A stretch of DNA of 64,000 bases from NCBI RefSeq assembly GCF_030127145.1, contig NZ_CP126158.1, positions 2,764,451-2,828,450 of the forward strand, in the 5' to 3' direction. A program made the translations under genes and the position numbers. The notes under the pieces were generated by a model. That model ran no database searches. It had not been told where the DNA came from and saw only the letters and a list, made by a program, of their open reading frames with translations. Source of the stretch: Halobaculum halobium (GTDB lineage Archaea; Halobacteriota; Halobacteria; Halobacteriales; Haloferacaceae). Below, piece by piece: positions 7,868 to 15,457 of the stretch. Each line of letters opens with the position of its first letter. The first letter of the stretch is position 1.

Positions 7868-8550
7868 GCGGCCACACCTGCCCAGCCGACGACTGCGATT
7901 TCGGCACTGGCGAGTTCAAGACCGCGAACAGTGTCCGCTCGCACATCAACGCGATGAGCGACGATCCCCACGCCGACAAGGAGGCGCTGCGAGCCGAGCT
8001 CGAAGCTCAAGAGCCGGGCGACGAGGGGGGCGACGAAGGGGTCGAAAGCGCCCCCGAGGGCCCCGCTACCGAGTCCCCGGCCGAGGAGAGCGGGGAGAAG
8101 GGCGAAGAACAGGGCGGAGAGGGGCGCGAGAGCGCCGAATCCGAGGCGACCGAAGCGGCCCCTGAAGGGGGTGCTACCGACGACAGCATGGCAACCGACG
8201 ACGAGTACCAACAGCAGCAGGGGAACAGCGAAGGCGAATCGAGCGACGGCAGCGCTTCGGAAGGCGATTCCGAAGGCGACGAGAGCGGCGCCGGAGGGGG
8301 CGCTTCAGGGGCGGAAGCGGCCGCCGCTGGGGGCCTGCTTGCCGGCTCTATCGGCGGGGTGTCCCCTCCACTCTTGCTCGGGCTGGCCCTTGGGGCGGTG
8401 CTCTTGGTGCTCCTCGTCACCGCCGACGGTGGCGGAGGCGAATCAGGCGATCCAGCCGGCTCAAGCGGCGCGGAAGGGGCGGAACCGGGGGGCGCTGAAG
8501 CGGCCCCTGAAGCCGGTGCCGGCGAGTCCGGGGGTGGTCTGACCGCATGA
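7864..8550 (+). CDS. zinc-finger protein with acidic repeats and one membrane span
   Basis: 228 aa. Residues about 6-40 carry a C2H2-like finger (C-x4-C, then H residues). A long low-complexity acidic region follows with recurring ESAPEG/EAAPEG and Glu-Gly-Ser segments. One strong transmembrane span lies at about residues 155-187 (PPLLLGLALGAVLLVLLV), then a Gly/Glu-rich tail. The G-rich DNA underneath differs in length between copies and breaks the frame in copy 3. A virion membrane component is plausible given the position before the ATPase. Confidence 0.6.
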   Translation: MSGHTCPADDCDFGTGEFKTANSVRSHINAMSDDPHADKEALRAELEAQEPGDEGGDEGVESAPEGPATESPAEESGEKGEEQGGEGRESAESEATEAAPEGGATDDSMATDDEYQQQQGNSEGESSDGSASEGDSEGDESGAGGGASGAEAAAAGGLLAGSIGGVSPPLLLGLALGAVLLVLLVTADGGGGESGDPAGSSGAEGAEPGGAEAAPEAGAGESGGGLTA

Positions 8551-9164
8551 GCGACCCCGAAGAGCAAGCCGAATCCCCAGACGGCAGGGCTGAAGAGAGC
8601 GCCGACGAGGGGGCGCCCGAGGGGGCCGAAAGCGCCCCTGAAGGGGCCGCTACCGAGGGCGGTAGCGACACCGGCGACGAACAGCCGGACATCGAGAGCG
8701 ACGAGCAGGCGATCGTCCCCAGCGACATCGACCCCGACGATGTTGAGGCGGAGGCCGGTGCCGACGACGAGAACGAGAGCGAGGACGCCGGCGACGACGC
8801 CGCCGAACCGACCGAGCCGGGCAGCATGGCGGACGATGCGAACCCGGATGCGTCGGTCGCGAAGGCTGGCGAGATGTACGTCTCGGTCGTCAAGTCCGTG
8901 ACCAACGCCCAGATCCGCAAGCACGGCGGCGAGAACGAGCTGGGGCGCGACCACTTCGAGCAGTACGACCTCGCGGACCACTTCAACGAGACGATGGACA
9001 TGATGGGCGTCGGGAGCGACCTCGAACCGCACGAGGCGCTACTGTTCGCTACGGTCCTGTCGATGGGCGACGGCCTCACTCGTGAGACGGACGTTCTCGA
9101 CAAGCAGATCGACCGGCTGATGGAGAAGGCGATGGGCGGAACCGGGGGTGAGGCGGCCGCATGA
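8547..9164 (+). CDS. acidic N-terminal repeat protein, 205 aa
   Basis: The ATG overlaps the stop of the gene before. The first 90 residues are Glu/Asp/Ala/Gly-rich and repeat the ESAPEGAATE motif of the upstream protein, suggesting a shared origin or partner. The C-terminal 110 residues look folded and helical (AKAGEMYVSVVKSVTNAQIRK..., DQFE-like helices, KQIDRLMEKAM). No family recognised. Confidence 0.6.
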   Translation: MSDPEEQAESPDGRAEESADEGAPEGAESAPEGAATEGGSDTGDEQPDIESDEQAIVPSDIDPDDVEAEAGADDENESEDAGDDAAEPTEPGSMADDANPDASVAKAGEMYVSVVKSVTNAQIRKHGGENELGRDHFEQYDLADHFNETMDMMGVGSDLEPHEALLFATVLSMGDGLTRETDVLDKQIDRLMEKAMGGTGGEAAA

Positions 9165-9724
9165 GGGGGATCAGAAACCGCGCCGTCCGCAAGATGATGG
9201 CGAAGCTCAAGGAGATGGGCGCGATCGACCACCTGACCGGCATCATCGCCGGCGCCGAACACGAGGTACTGACCGCCGCCAAGCGCCTGGAGGACGCCAC
9301 CGACCAGGACGTGATCGGCGAGGTGCCGGCCGTCGAGATGCGCCGAGACTCGCTCGAAGCAATGATCGACGCGATGGCCGGCGGCTCGTTCGACGACCTC
9401 TGGCTCGAAAACGTCGCGCCCGAACTCCTCGACACCACCGACGGCGTCGAGGGGTATCTCGGCGCCGACGCCGACGAGTGGGAGGCGCAGATCGCCCGCT
9501 GGGCGGAGACGTACCGAGAAGGCGGCGCCGAGGGCTCCGACCGAGCGCTCGCCGACCACCACGTTCGGAACAAGTGGGGCGTGGACCTCGCGACGTTCGA
9601 GGATCGCGTTGTCGAGTTCGACGGAGGAGAGGCGGCCGAACGACTGTTCGCAGCGAACTTCCGCGCCGCCTGTACGGTCATCCACAACGCCGCAGACGAG
9701 CTGGAGGGCGACGCGGATGAGTGA
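9161..9724 (+). CDS. hypothetical helical 187-aa protein
   Basis: The ATG overlaps the previous stop (ATGA). Basic, helical N-terminus (RNRAVRKMMAKLKEMG), then acidic helical sequence. No signal peptide or membrane span. Coupled to the next gene. Function unknown; the location upstream of the ATPase suggests virion or packaging work. Confidence 0.55.
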   Translation: MRGIRNRAVRKMMAKLKEMGAIDHLTGIIAGAEHEVLTAAKRLEDATDQDVIGEVPAVEMRRDSLEAMIDAMAGGSFDDLWLENVAPELLDTTDGVEGYLGADADEWEAQIARWAETYREGGAEGSDRALADHHVRNKWGVDLATFEDRVVEFDGGEAAERLFAANFRAACTVIHNAADELEGDADE

Positions 9725-10070
9725 GACCGACAGCGAACCGAAGGACAAGACCGACGTGTACCGCGAGCGGAACCTGAACGCGCTGCTGGCGCTCCGGGCG
9801 CTGAGTCTGCTCGATCAACACAACCTCGCATACGTGCCGATGGGCTACTGGCACGACACCGACGACGTGAACGGCGACGAGTGGGCGGTCGTGTGGGCCG
9901 ACCTCCCCGACGAGGGACAGGCGGGCTGGCATGTCCCCACCGAGATGGTCCCCGACTGGCTCCCCGAGCGAGATCCCGAGTACGACGGGTACAGTACGCC
10001 CGAGAAGAACCGCCGGGTGGCGCTCGCGGCCGGCGTCGACCCGGACGCCGCAGGAGTTCGCGAGCCGTGA
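9717..10070 (+). CDS. hypothetical 117-aa protein upstream of the packaging ATPase
   Basis: ATG 9717 overlaps the previous gene by 8 nt. Helical N-terminus (YRERNLNALLALRALSLL), then a Trp/Pro-rich part (GYWHDTDD, WHVPTEMVPDWLPE) that probably forms a small binding domain. Its stop overlaps the GTG of the ATPase, so the two are tightly coupled. Confidence 0.55.
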   Translation: MSETDSEPKDKTDVYRERNLNALLALRALSLLDQHNLAYVPMGYWHDTDDVNGDEWAVVWADLPDEGQAGWHVPTEMVPDWLPERDPEYDGYSTPEKNRRVALAAGVDPDAAGVREP

Positions 10071-10849
10071 CGCGCCGGCTCCTCGGCGCCATGAGCGGGC
10101 ACGGGAAGTCCTTCGTCGGGCAGTCGATCATCGAGCGCAACATCCCCGAGTTCGAGCACGTCGCCGTCCTCGACTTCAAGGACGAGTACCGCGGGCTGGT
10201 GAAAGCCGGCTTCGCCTCTCACTTCATCGTCGGTCCTCGGGAGGCGTCGTGGTCCGTCAAGATGTGGGAGTCGTTCATCGCGGAGAACGGCGCCGTCGTG
10301 CTCGCCCGCTACAACCTTCCGCCGGAGGAGTGGCGGACGGTCTGTGCCCGCATCATCAAGGCCGCGCGTCGCCTCGGCGACTCTCTCACGGCCATCGACG
10401 AGGCGCACTTCGTCGCCCCGCAGACGGGGAAGGTGCCCGACGCTATCGAGGGGCTGGCAACGACCGGCCGCGGTGAAGGTGCGTCCTCGTTGTGGATCAC
10501 CCAGCGGCTCGCGAAGCTGGAAAAGACGGTCGTCTCACAGTGTGACGAAACGGTACTGGGGGCGTTCAAGGCCAAACAGGACCGGAACCAGATCGAGGCC
10601 GAGTACCCCGTCGACGTACACAACCCGTCCGTCTCGCGCGTTCCGTCGCTTCCCGAGGAACTGCACGCGCCGGACGCCGGGCCGGTCCCGCTGCGGCAGT
10701 TCGAGGACGACGCGGGCCACATCATCGGCTCGGAGTGGATATTCGCGAACACGGCCGGCGAGATGGACCGTTGGGACACCCGCGGCTTGGAGATGGAATC
10801 GACACACTACGGCCCGGAAGGCAACCCGATTCACGACCCGAACCTCTGA
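10067..10849 (+). CDS. A32/FtsK-HerA-type genome-packaging ATPase
   Basis: 260 aa from GTG 10067. Walker A is GAMSGHGKS (residues 7-15). Walker B is SLTAIDEAH with acidic D111/E112. A sensor-like polar residue sits in LWITQRLAK (Gln146). There is no other domain, and the P-loop lies almost at the N-terminus. This is the compact form used by tailless membrane-containing viruses of the PRD1/SH1 type to drive DNA into the capsid. A cellular HerA or VirB4 would be about twice as long. Two capsid-sized genes follow shortly downstream, as in sphaerolipoviruses. Confidence 0.8.
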   Translation: MTRRLLGAMSGHGKSFVGQSIIERNIPEFEHVAVLDFKDEYRGLVKAGFASHFIVGPREASWSVKMWESFIAENGAVVLARYNLPPEEWRTVCARIIKAARRLGDSLTAIDEAHFVAPQTGKVPDAIEGLATTGRGEGASSLWITQRLAKLEKTVVSQCDETVLGAFKAKQDRNQIEAEYPVDVHNPSVSRVPSLPEELHAPDAGPVPLRQFEDDAGHIIGSEWIFANTAGEMDRWDTRGLEMESTHYGPEGNPIHDPNL

Positions 10850-10851
10850 CC

Positions 10852-11013
10852 ATGGCCCGAGAACGCACCACGCTGAGCGGTGAGGACGCCGAACAGTTCG
10901 CGGACATCCGCGAGGACCTGAGCGAGCACCGCCGCGGCGAGCTCTCGAACGCCGAGGTTGTGCGCCGACTCATGGAGATGTGGGAGAAAGAGCAGTCGCC
11001 CGGCCGTCGCTGA
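10852..11013 (+). CDS. small charged 53-aa protein
   Basis: ATG 10852 is 2 nt after the ATPase stop. Strongly charged and helical (EDAEQFADIREDLSEHRR..., NAEVVRRLMEMWEKE), resembling the helices of an RHH or antitoxin-like protein but lacking a clear beta strand. An 85-bp gap follows. Confidence 0.5.
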   Translation: MARERTTLSGEDAEQFADIREDLSEHRRGELSNAEVVRRLMEMWEKEQSPGRR

Positions 11014-11098
11014 TCACCAGCGACGCAATCAGGACACACGCGACGCAATCCCTGCGCAGGCCGCCTTTTTCGCCCCCTCTCATCGGCCCGGGTGTAGC
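11014..11098 (+). promoter_or_regulatory. control region before the capsid genes
   Basis: An 85-bp gap in an otherwise gene-tight region. The 11-mer gcgacgcaatc occurs at 11020-11030 and again at 11040-11050, exactly 20 bp apart, so both copies face the same side of the helix. A T5 run at 11066-11070 follows and may end the upstream transcript. Likely promoter and operator for the late genes. Confidence 0.45.
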
Positions 11099-11392
11099 AT
11101 GGCAGACATGGCAGAGGCGTTCGACGCACTCGCATCGACCGAACTGTGGGAGTCCGTGGCCGCGATCTTCGCGGGCTTCATGGCCCCCACGGTTCTCAAG
11201 AACCTGACTTCCGGCGTCGCGCCGGACATGGTGAAGGACAACCCCGAGGTATACGGGCTCGCGGTCGCAGCCGGCGGCCAGCTCTCCCCGATGTACTCCT
11301 ACGAGATCAGCATCGGCGGCGGCCTCTACACGGTCGACAAGGCCGCGGAGCGGTTCGACATCAAGTCGACGGTTCAGGGAGTGGGGGCGTAG
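11099..11392 (+). CDS. hydrophobic 97-aa protein preceding the capsid pair (VP12-like position)
   Basis: ATG 11099 (an in-frame ATG at 11108 is an alternative). A moderately hydrophobic, Gly/Ala-rich segment (WESVAAIFAGFMAPTVLKNL and YGLAVAAGGQL) fits a small membrane-associated virion protein. As I recall it, SH1-type viruses have a small membrane protein directly before the two capsid genes; this gene has the same place and size. No sequence match is claimed. Confidence 0.5.
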   Translation: MADMAEAFDALASTELWESVAAIFAGFMAPTVLKNLTSGVAPDMVKDNPEVYGLAVAAGGQLSPMYSYEISIGGGLYTVDKAAERFDIKSTVQGVGA

Positions 11393-11872
11393 ATGACTGA
11401 AACGCTTTCCAACCTCGGCACGCGGCAGGTCGAGGCCACCGAGAAGACCAACGTCGTGGATCAGGCGACCTCGGTCCTCGGCTTCTCGCCCATCGACGGG
11501 ATGGTCCTGGAGATCTCGAACATGGGCGGCGCGGGCTTCCCCATCCAGGCGAAGCTCCGCGACTCCAACGACGACCCGCTCCCGCTCGACACGGAGGTGA
11601 CGATCCGATGGGACGCACCCCACCTCGATCAGCCGCAGGTCGTCTCCTACAAGCTCTCGAACATCGGCACGTTCCGCCGTCTGAGCATCAAGGAGCAGCA
11701 GAACGAGGAGTACCGCGACCGGACCCGTGTCGAACTCAAGGGCTCCGCGCTGGTCGTCGAGGACATCGAGAGCGTCGAGGTGTTCCTCGAGTCCTCGGAG
11801 CAGATCGACTGGGACAACTCGGAGTTCTACTTCGACGACAAGGCCGTGACCGTCCGGTCCGGGGGGGACTGA
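11393..11872 (+). CDS. putative small major capsid protein (VP7-like)
   Basis: 159 aa, starting directly after the previous stop. Soluble, beta-rich and without long helices (GMVLEISNMGG..., TEVTIRWDAPH..., TRVELKGSALVVEDIESVEVFLES), consistent with a single jelly-roll barrel. In sphaerolipoviruses a small and a large single-barrel capsid protein (VP7 and VP4) are adjacent and lie downstream of the ATPase. Size, order and composition match that. A search of the predicted structure would decide. Confidence 0.55.
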   Translation: MTETLSNLGTRQVEATEKTNVVDQATSVLGFSPIDGMVLEISNMGGAGFPIQAKLRDSNDDPLPLDTEVTIRWDAPHLDQPQVVSYKLSNIGTFRRLSIKEQQNEEYRDRTRVELKGSALVVEDIESVEVFLESSEQIDWDNSEFYFDDKAVTVRSGGD

Positions 11873-11875
11873 GCG

Positions 11876-12610
11876 ATGGCGGACGAATCCGCCGTGCGCT
11901 CGCGGCTGAAGTCGGCCAGCATCAACCGCGACGAGTTCACCAAGGCGAGTTTCGACTTCACCGCCGGCACGCCCGGCGAGCGGACCGAGGTCGCTTCCGT
12001 GCAGGTCAACCGGGCGCACATGCTCCGCGAGACCAACGCCACGGAGTACGCCATCATGGCGTACCAGGAGTTCACGACCGACGGGACTGCGGACAACCAG
12101 GAGACGTTCAACCTCTCGCACGACCTCATCGACTCCGGAGCGGTCGACACCTCGCTGCTACTGTACGAAGGCGGTTCCGTCGTGCAGCCCGACTCGGTGG
12201 ACTACGACGCCAACACCTTCGACTACACGAGCGGGGGCACCGACACCACGCTGGGCGTCTACTACGCCGCGGGCGATCAGGCCCAGCTCGAACTCGTCAA
12301 GGAGGCACCGAACGGGACGAAGGAGACCGTCGACTCGCGGCTCATCAACAAGCTGCACCTGCGTGACAACGCCAAGGAGCCGGTGAATCTCTCGCTCGGG
12401 CGGTCGTACTGGCAGCGGTACGTCCCGACCGACTGGACGCTCTCGCTGTACGTCGACGCGCCGTACACGGCGGCGTTCATGCAGGACGTCGACGGCGACG
12501 GCGAGCCCGAACCGGCGGCCAACGCGCTGCTGTCGATCCCCTACTCGGCAGCCACCGGCTCCATCGAGGGGCTGGGCGCGGTGGTCCGCATGGACGCCGC
12601 GAGGCGGTAA
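11876..12610 (+). CDS. putative large major capsid protein (VP4-like)
   Basis: 244 aa, 3 nt after the small capsid candidate. Beta-rich with many Thr/Asp/Tyr (VDYDANTFDYTSGG, LGVYYAAGDQAQLELV, WTLSLYVDAPYTAAF) and no membrane span, as expected for a jelly-roll capsid protein. Length is close to the approximately 230 residues I recall for VP4 of SH1. Together with the 159-aa protein it would form the hexameric capsomers. Stop TAA at 12608-12610; next ATG 4 nt on. Confidence 0.55.
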   Translation: MADESAVRSRLKSASINRDEFTKASFDFTAGTPGERTEVASVQVNRAHMLRETNATEYAIMAYQEFTTDGTADNQETFNLSHDLIDSGAVDTSLLLYEGGSVVQPDSVDYDANTFDYTSGGTDTTLGVYYAAGDQAQLELVKEAPNGTKETVDSRLINKLHLRDNAKEPVNLSLGRSYWQRYVPTDWTLSLYVDAPYTAAFMQDVDGDGEPEPAANALLSIPYSAATGSIEGLGAVVRMDAARR

Positions 12611-12613
12611 ACA

Positions 12614-12871
12614 ATGTCCGGCGGACTCACGCCGGCCGCGACTGGCGGCGCTCCGACCGGCACCGAGCCGTCGGACCGTCTCACGACCATGACCGACGGC
12701 GCCGCCATGCCGGGGTACGTGGAACCGGGCACGCCGGCACAGCCGGGCGCCCCGGTGTTCGAGAACGCGCTGGCGGGTACCTCGGTGACACCCGAGGACA
12801 TCCAAGTCGCGGCGGCGCTCATCAACGTGCTGCTGTTCGCGTCGCTGGTGTACGTGGAGGTGAACCGCTGA
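12614..12871 (+). CDS. small virion membrane protein candidate, 85 aa
   Basis: Pro/Gly/Thr-rich N-terminal part and one membrane span at the C-terminus (residues about 63-81, VAAALINVLLFASLVYVEV). The stop shares a base with the next ATG. Location after the capsid pair suggests an inner-membrane protein of the virion. Confidence 0.55.
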   Translation: MSGGLTPAATGGAPTGTEPSDRLTTMTDGAAMPGYVEPGTPAQPGAPVFENALAGTSVTPEDIQVAAALINVLLFASLVYVEVNR

Positions 12872-13464
12872 TGGTGGGCGGACTCACCGGCCCGTCGTGG
12901 GACCAGGACGGCGGCGGTGGCGGGACGACCGACACCACCGACGACACGGACTCCGGCGGCTCGGACGACTCCGGCGGTTCGAGCGACTACACGAACGACA
13001 CCGAGGACATCGAGCAGGACCAGACCAGCGACGACCTCGATCTCGGGCAGGCCGACGGTGGCGGGCTCGAATACGACAGCGAGGACTCGGCCGGCAACGT
13101 CGTGGACTCGGACGGCGACCCGGACACGGGCGGCGTCACCATCATCAGCGACAACAACAGCGACGACCCGGCGGCCGACGACGCCCAGCAGGATCTCACC
13201 GACGACGCGCTCGACACTATCGGGGGCTCGGACGGATCGGACGGTTCGGGCGGGTCGGACGGGTCGGACGACACCGGCGGCATCGAGAGCGGGGTAGTCG
13301 ACAGCGAGAGCGGCGAGTACACCGACGGCGCCGACACCGACAACCAGCCGGACAACACGCCCGCCGACACAGAGACACCGGGAGTCGGCGGCGACATCGG
13401 CAATCCGGCGCTGCTGGCGCTGGCACTCGTCGTTGTCGGCTGGGTCATGTACGGGGGTGAGTAG
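12871..13464 (+). CDS. acidic low-complexity protein with C-terminal membrane anchor
   Basis: 197 aa. Nearly the whole protein is Asp/Gly/Ser/Thr (DTTDDTDSGGSDDSGG and GGSDGSDGSGGSDGSDD repeats), followed by a single C-terminal span (NPALLALALVVVGWVMY). An acidic disordered ectodomain on a membrane anchor suits a virion surface or inner-membrane protein in high salt. The opposite strand has a long open frame here, but it is a codon-bias shadow. Confidence 0.6.
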   Translation: MVGGLTGPSWDQDGGGGGTTDTTDDTDSGGSDDSGGSSDYTNDTEDIEQDQTSDDLDLGQADGGGLEYDSEDSAGNVVDSDGDPDTGGVTIISDNNSDDPAADDAQQDLTDDALDTIGGSDGSDGSGGSDGSDDTGGIESGVVDSESGEYTDGADTDNQPDNTPADTETPGVGGDIGNPALLALALVVVGWVMYGGE

Positions 13465-13467
13465 CCC

Positions 13468-14067
13468 GTGGCGGATGTTCGAGTTCGGCGCGTCGAGTTC
13501 GAGGGTCCGGCCGCGGCGGGGGTTCCGATCCCGATCCGCGTCGGCGTCAACAACAACGAGACGGCCGCGTTCTCGTGGGAGGAGAAGACCTGCAACACCG
13601 GCGGCGAGTACGGACACAAGACCGACGTAACCCTCGTCATCCGCGACGCTGCCGGCGAGAAGGTCTTTGATGAGACGGTCCGCGAGTGCGTCCCCCGGAA
13701 CCGTGTGGGGCAGATGCTCGGGGCGAACGCGGCTGTCGAGTTCGACCCGGAGCTTCCGGCGGGAGAGTACACGGTGGAGGCGACCGTTTCGGTCATCAAG
13801 GAGGAGCGGACGCACTCCAGTACGCCGCGGTCCCTGACCGTCGAGGAGGACAGCAGCGCGCTTCCTGGTGGCGACGACCCCGGCGGATCGAATCCGTTCG
13901 GCGGGGGCGGCGACGACCAAAGCGATGACGGCGGAAACAACCCGTTCGGCGGCTCGGGCGACGCGCTCGGGCTGCCGAACAGCAAGGTCGTGCTGGCGCT
14001 CGTCGCGCTGCTGGCTATCGCGTGGCTGGCGAACAGCGCGAGCAACACCGCGGAGGCGTTCACATGA
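13468..14067 (+). CDS. Ig-like/CARDB-like domain protein with C-terminal membrane anchor
   Basis: 199 aa from GTG 13468. Residues 1-130 form a beta sandwich of the CARDB/Ig type (VRVRRVEFEGP..., PIPIRVGVNNNE..., TLVIRDAAGEKVFDE..., AGEYTVEATVSV). A Gly/Asp-rich linker with two NPFGG motifs follows, then a membrane span at about residues 172-190. Cys41 and Cys73 could form a disulfide, hinting at an exposed domain. Likely a spike base or another virion surface protein. Confidence 0.6.
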   Translation: MADVRVRRVEFEGPAAAGVPIPIRVGVNNNETAAFSWEEKTCNTGGEYGHKTDVTLVIRDAAGEKVFDETVRECVPRNRVGQMLGANAAVEFDPELPAGEYTVEATVSVIKEERTHSSTPRSLTVEEDSSALPGGDDPGGSNPFGGGGDDQSDDGGNNPFGGSGDALGLPNSKVVLALVALLAIAWLANSASNTAEAFT

Positions 14068-14336
14068 TGGACCTACTGGCGAGCTACGCGGTGCAGGTGT
14101 CAGCGGGTATCACCGCCACGTCGGCGCTCGGCATCCTCTACGAGGCCCACCGGATGCGCGGCGCTGTCGAGCGGAATAGCGAGCGGGGCGCAGCGAACAA
14201 GACGCGGTCCATCGGCAATCGCCGGTGGCTCCAACGCTTCGGGGCGCGGCTCGTTGGCAACGAGAAGTACCAGCCGCCGCACCGCTTCGACCCGGACGAG
14301 GAACCGCGACCCGACGGAGGGCGACAGGATGGCTAA
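14064..14336 (+). CDS. small membrane protein with basic tail, 90 aa
   Basis: ATG 14064 (or 14067) overlaps the previous stop. Residues about 4-25 are hydrophobic (LLASYAVQVSAGITATSALGI). The rest is rich in Arg and polar residues (RSIGNRRWLQRFGARLVG), which would face the cytoplasm or the viral DNA. Overlaps the next gene. Confidence 0.5.
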   Translation: MMDLLASYAVQVSAGITATSALGILYEAHRMRGAVERNSERGAANKTRSIGNRRWLQRFGARLVGNEKYQPPHRFDPDEEPRPDGGRQDG

Positions 14337-14490
14337 CATCGAGAACACCGAGTACGAGGACATGACGGACGAGGAACTGAAGCGGGTCCGGGAGAAGATG
14401 GACGACGACACCGGCCGGACCGGCGGTGAGAGTGACGGCACCGACAATAACGGCGGGGCGTACGCCGATCCTCCCGAGGAGGTGCGGTGA
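14329..14490 (+). CDS. small acidic 53-aa protein
   Basis: ATG 14329 overlaps the previous gene by 8 nt. Acidic and helical at the start (YEDMTDEELKRVREKMDDD), disordered after. Its TGA overlaps the next ATG (TGATG). No family recognised. Confidence 0.5.
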   Translation: MANIENTEYEDMTDEELKRVREKMDDDTGRTGGESDGTDNNGGAYADPPEEVR

Positions 14491-14853
14491 TGCCCTGGGT
14501 ACCAGAACCCGACCCGGACGACGTTCCCTTCAACGAGCCGTACACAGCCGAGTTGGACGACGGCGAGAAGGTGACGGTTACGTTCACGCCCGAGCAGTCC
14601 GGTAGCGTGTTCTATCTCCCGATTCTTGCCATCTCGAAGGTCCGCGGCACGATCTACGAGATCCGCGACGACGGGAGCACGCAATACGGGCCGGCGGCCA
14701 TCCCACCGACCGACATCGACGACATGACCGTAACCTTCGCCCCAGCAAAGCGCTTTCGCGACTCCCAAAGTAATCATCCGAAACACGTCGGGAGCACCCC
14801 AGACGTACCACATCCAGCCGGTCGGTTTCGAGCAGATCGAAGGGGGTGCCTGA
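14490..14853 (+). CDS. virion-type beta protein, apparently frameshifted near 14748
   Basis: ATG 14490 (MPWVPEPDPDD...). The first 85 residues read in frame 3 and end in DDMTVTFAPAK. The expected continuation lies one base on: AFATPKVIIRNTSGAPQTYH and on to ...EQIEGGA, with TGA at 14851-14853. That places the stop 2 nt before an ATG with a good Shine-Dalgarno (gggggtg). If the first frame is kept, the protein fuses without a stop to the next gene as a 253-residue product whose middle is unlike either half. The same break is in copy 3, so it is either a shared consensus error or real. Confidence 0.5.
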
Positions 14854-14855
14854 GA

Positions 14856-15248
14856 ATGGTACTTGATACCACCGCAGAGGTAGACAAAATCGACTCCGTT
14901 CGTGATCGCAACGGAGACCCACGACCACCGGCAAACGCCGACAAGCAGGATGTAACAAACGCCCGGCTCGGGAACTACGACAGCCTGACGCAAGTTGTCC
15001 ACTCGACTGGCGGGACCGACGCCGAACCCTTGCCGTCTCTCGACGTGCCTGAGGGAGCTGGAGTGCTGGTCGAGTACAAATCCGACAACTCGGGCGACGT
15101 GTTCGTCGGTGACGCCGACACACAGGAGTCGCCGCTAACCGGCCGTACGGACTCGCTGTTGTTCAGCGTCACAGATACGTCACTCATCCACGTTCGGACG
15201 CCGAACGCTGGTGACGCTGTCGTGGTCACGTTCGAGGGAGGCGAGTAA
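14856..15248 (+). CDS. hypothetical beta-rich 130-aa virion-type protein
   Basis: ATG 14856 follows a gggggtg Shine-Dalgarno. Soluble and beta-rich (GAGVLVEYKSDNSGDVFVG, DSLLFSVTDTSLIHVRTP, AVVVTFEGGE), like small capsid-vertex or spike-base proteins. It is followed 2 nt later by a membrane protein and the spike candidate. Function inferred from place and fold type only. Confidence 0.55.
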   Translation: MVLDTTAEVDKIDSVRDRNGDPRPPANADKQDVTNARLGNYDSLTQVVHSTGGTDAEPLPSLDVPEGAGVLVEYKSDNSGDVFVGDADTQESPLTGRTDSLLFSVTDTSLIHVRTPNAGDAVVVTFEGGE

Positions 15249-15250
15249 GC

Positions 15251-15457
15251 GTGCTCGAAAGCATTTCGAGCATCAGCGGATCGAACCTCGGGTACCTCCT
15301 GTTTGGGATACTCCTGGGGCTGGGCGTCCCGTTTCGGTACGGTATGGAACGGATCCGGGGACTATCCCGCGCAGCACTCGACAGACTCCCGTACAAGCCG
15401 CCGCAGACGAGCCGATCCGACCGAGAGAACACCAAGACCGACATGGAGGACAACTAA
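15251..15457 (+). CDS. single-span membrane protein, 68 aa
   Basis: GTG 15251, 2 nt after the previous stop. One hydrophobic span (residues about 11-28, LGYLLFGILLGLGVPF), then a basic and polar tail. Its stop is directly followed by the ATG of the spike candidate. Likely a virion membrane protein. Confidence 0.55.
   Translation: MLESISSISGSNLGYLLFGILLGLGVPFRYGMERIRGLSRAALDRLPYKPPQTSRSDRENTKTDMEDN

Noticed and set aside
7864..8550. Phase variation of the acidic membrane protein by G-run slippage
   Set aside because: Run lengths differ, but similar deletions occur in unrelated genes and the chromosome; sequencing error is the simpler reading.
12541..13920. 459-aa open frame on the minus strand across the capsid-module genes
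   Set aside because: Antisense shadow of strongly biased GC-rich codons; composition is Val/Arg/Gly-rich without domains, and the plus-strand genes are tightly packed and plausible.
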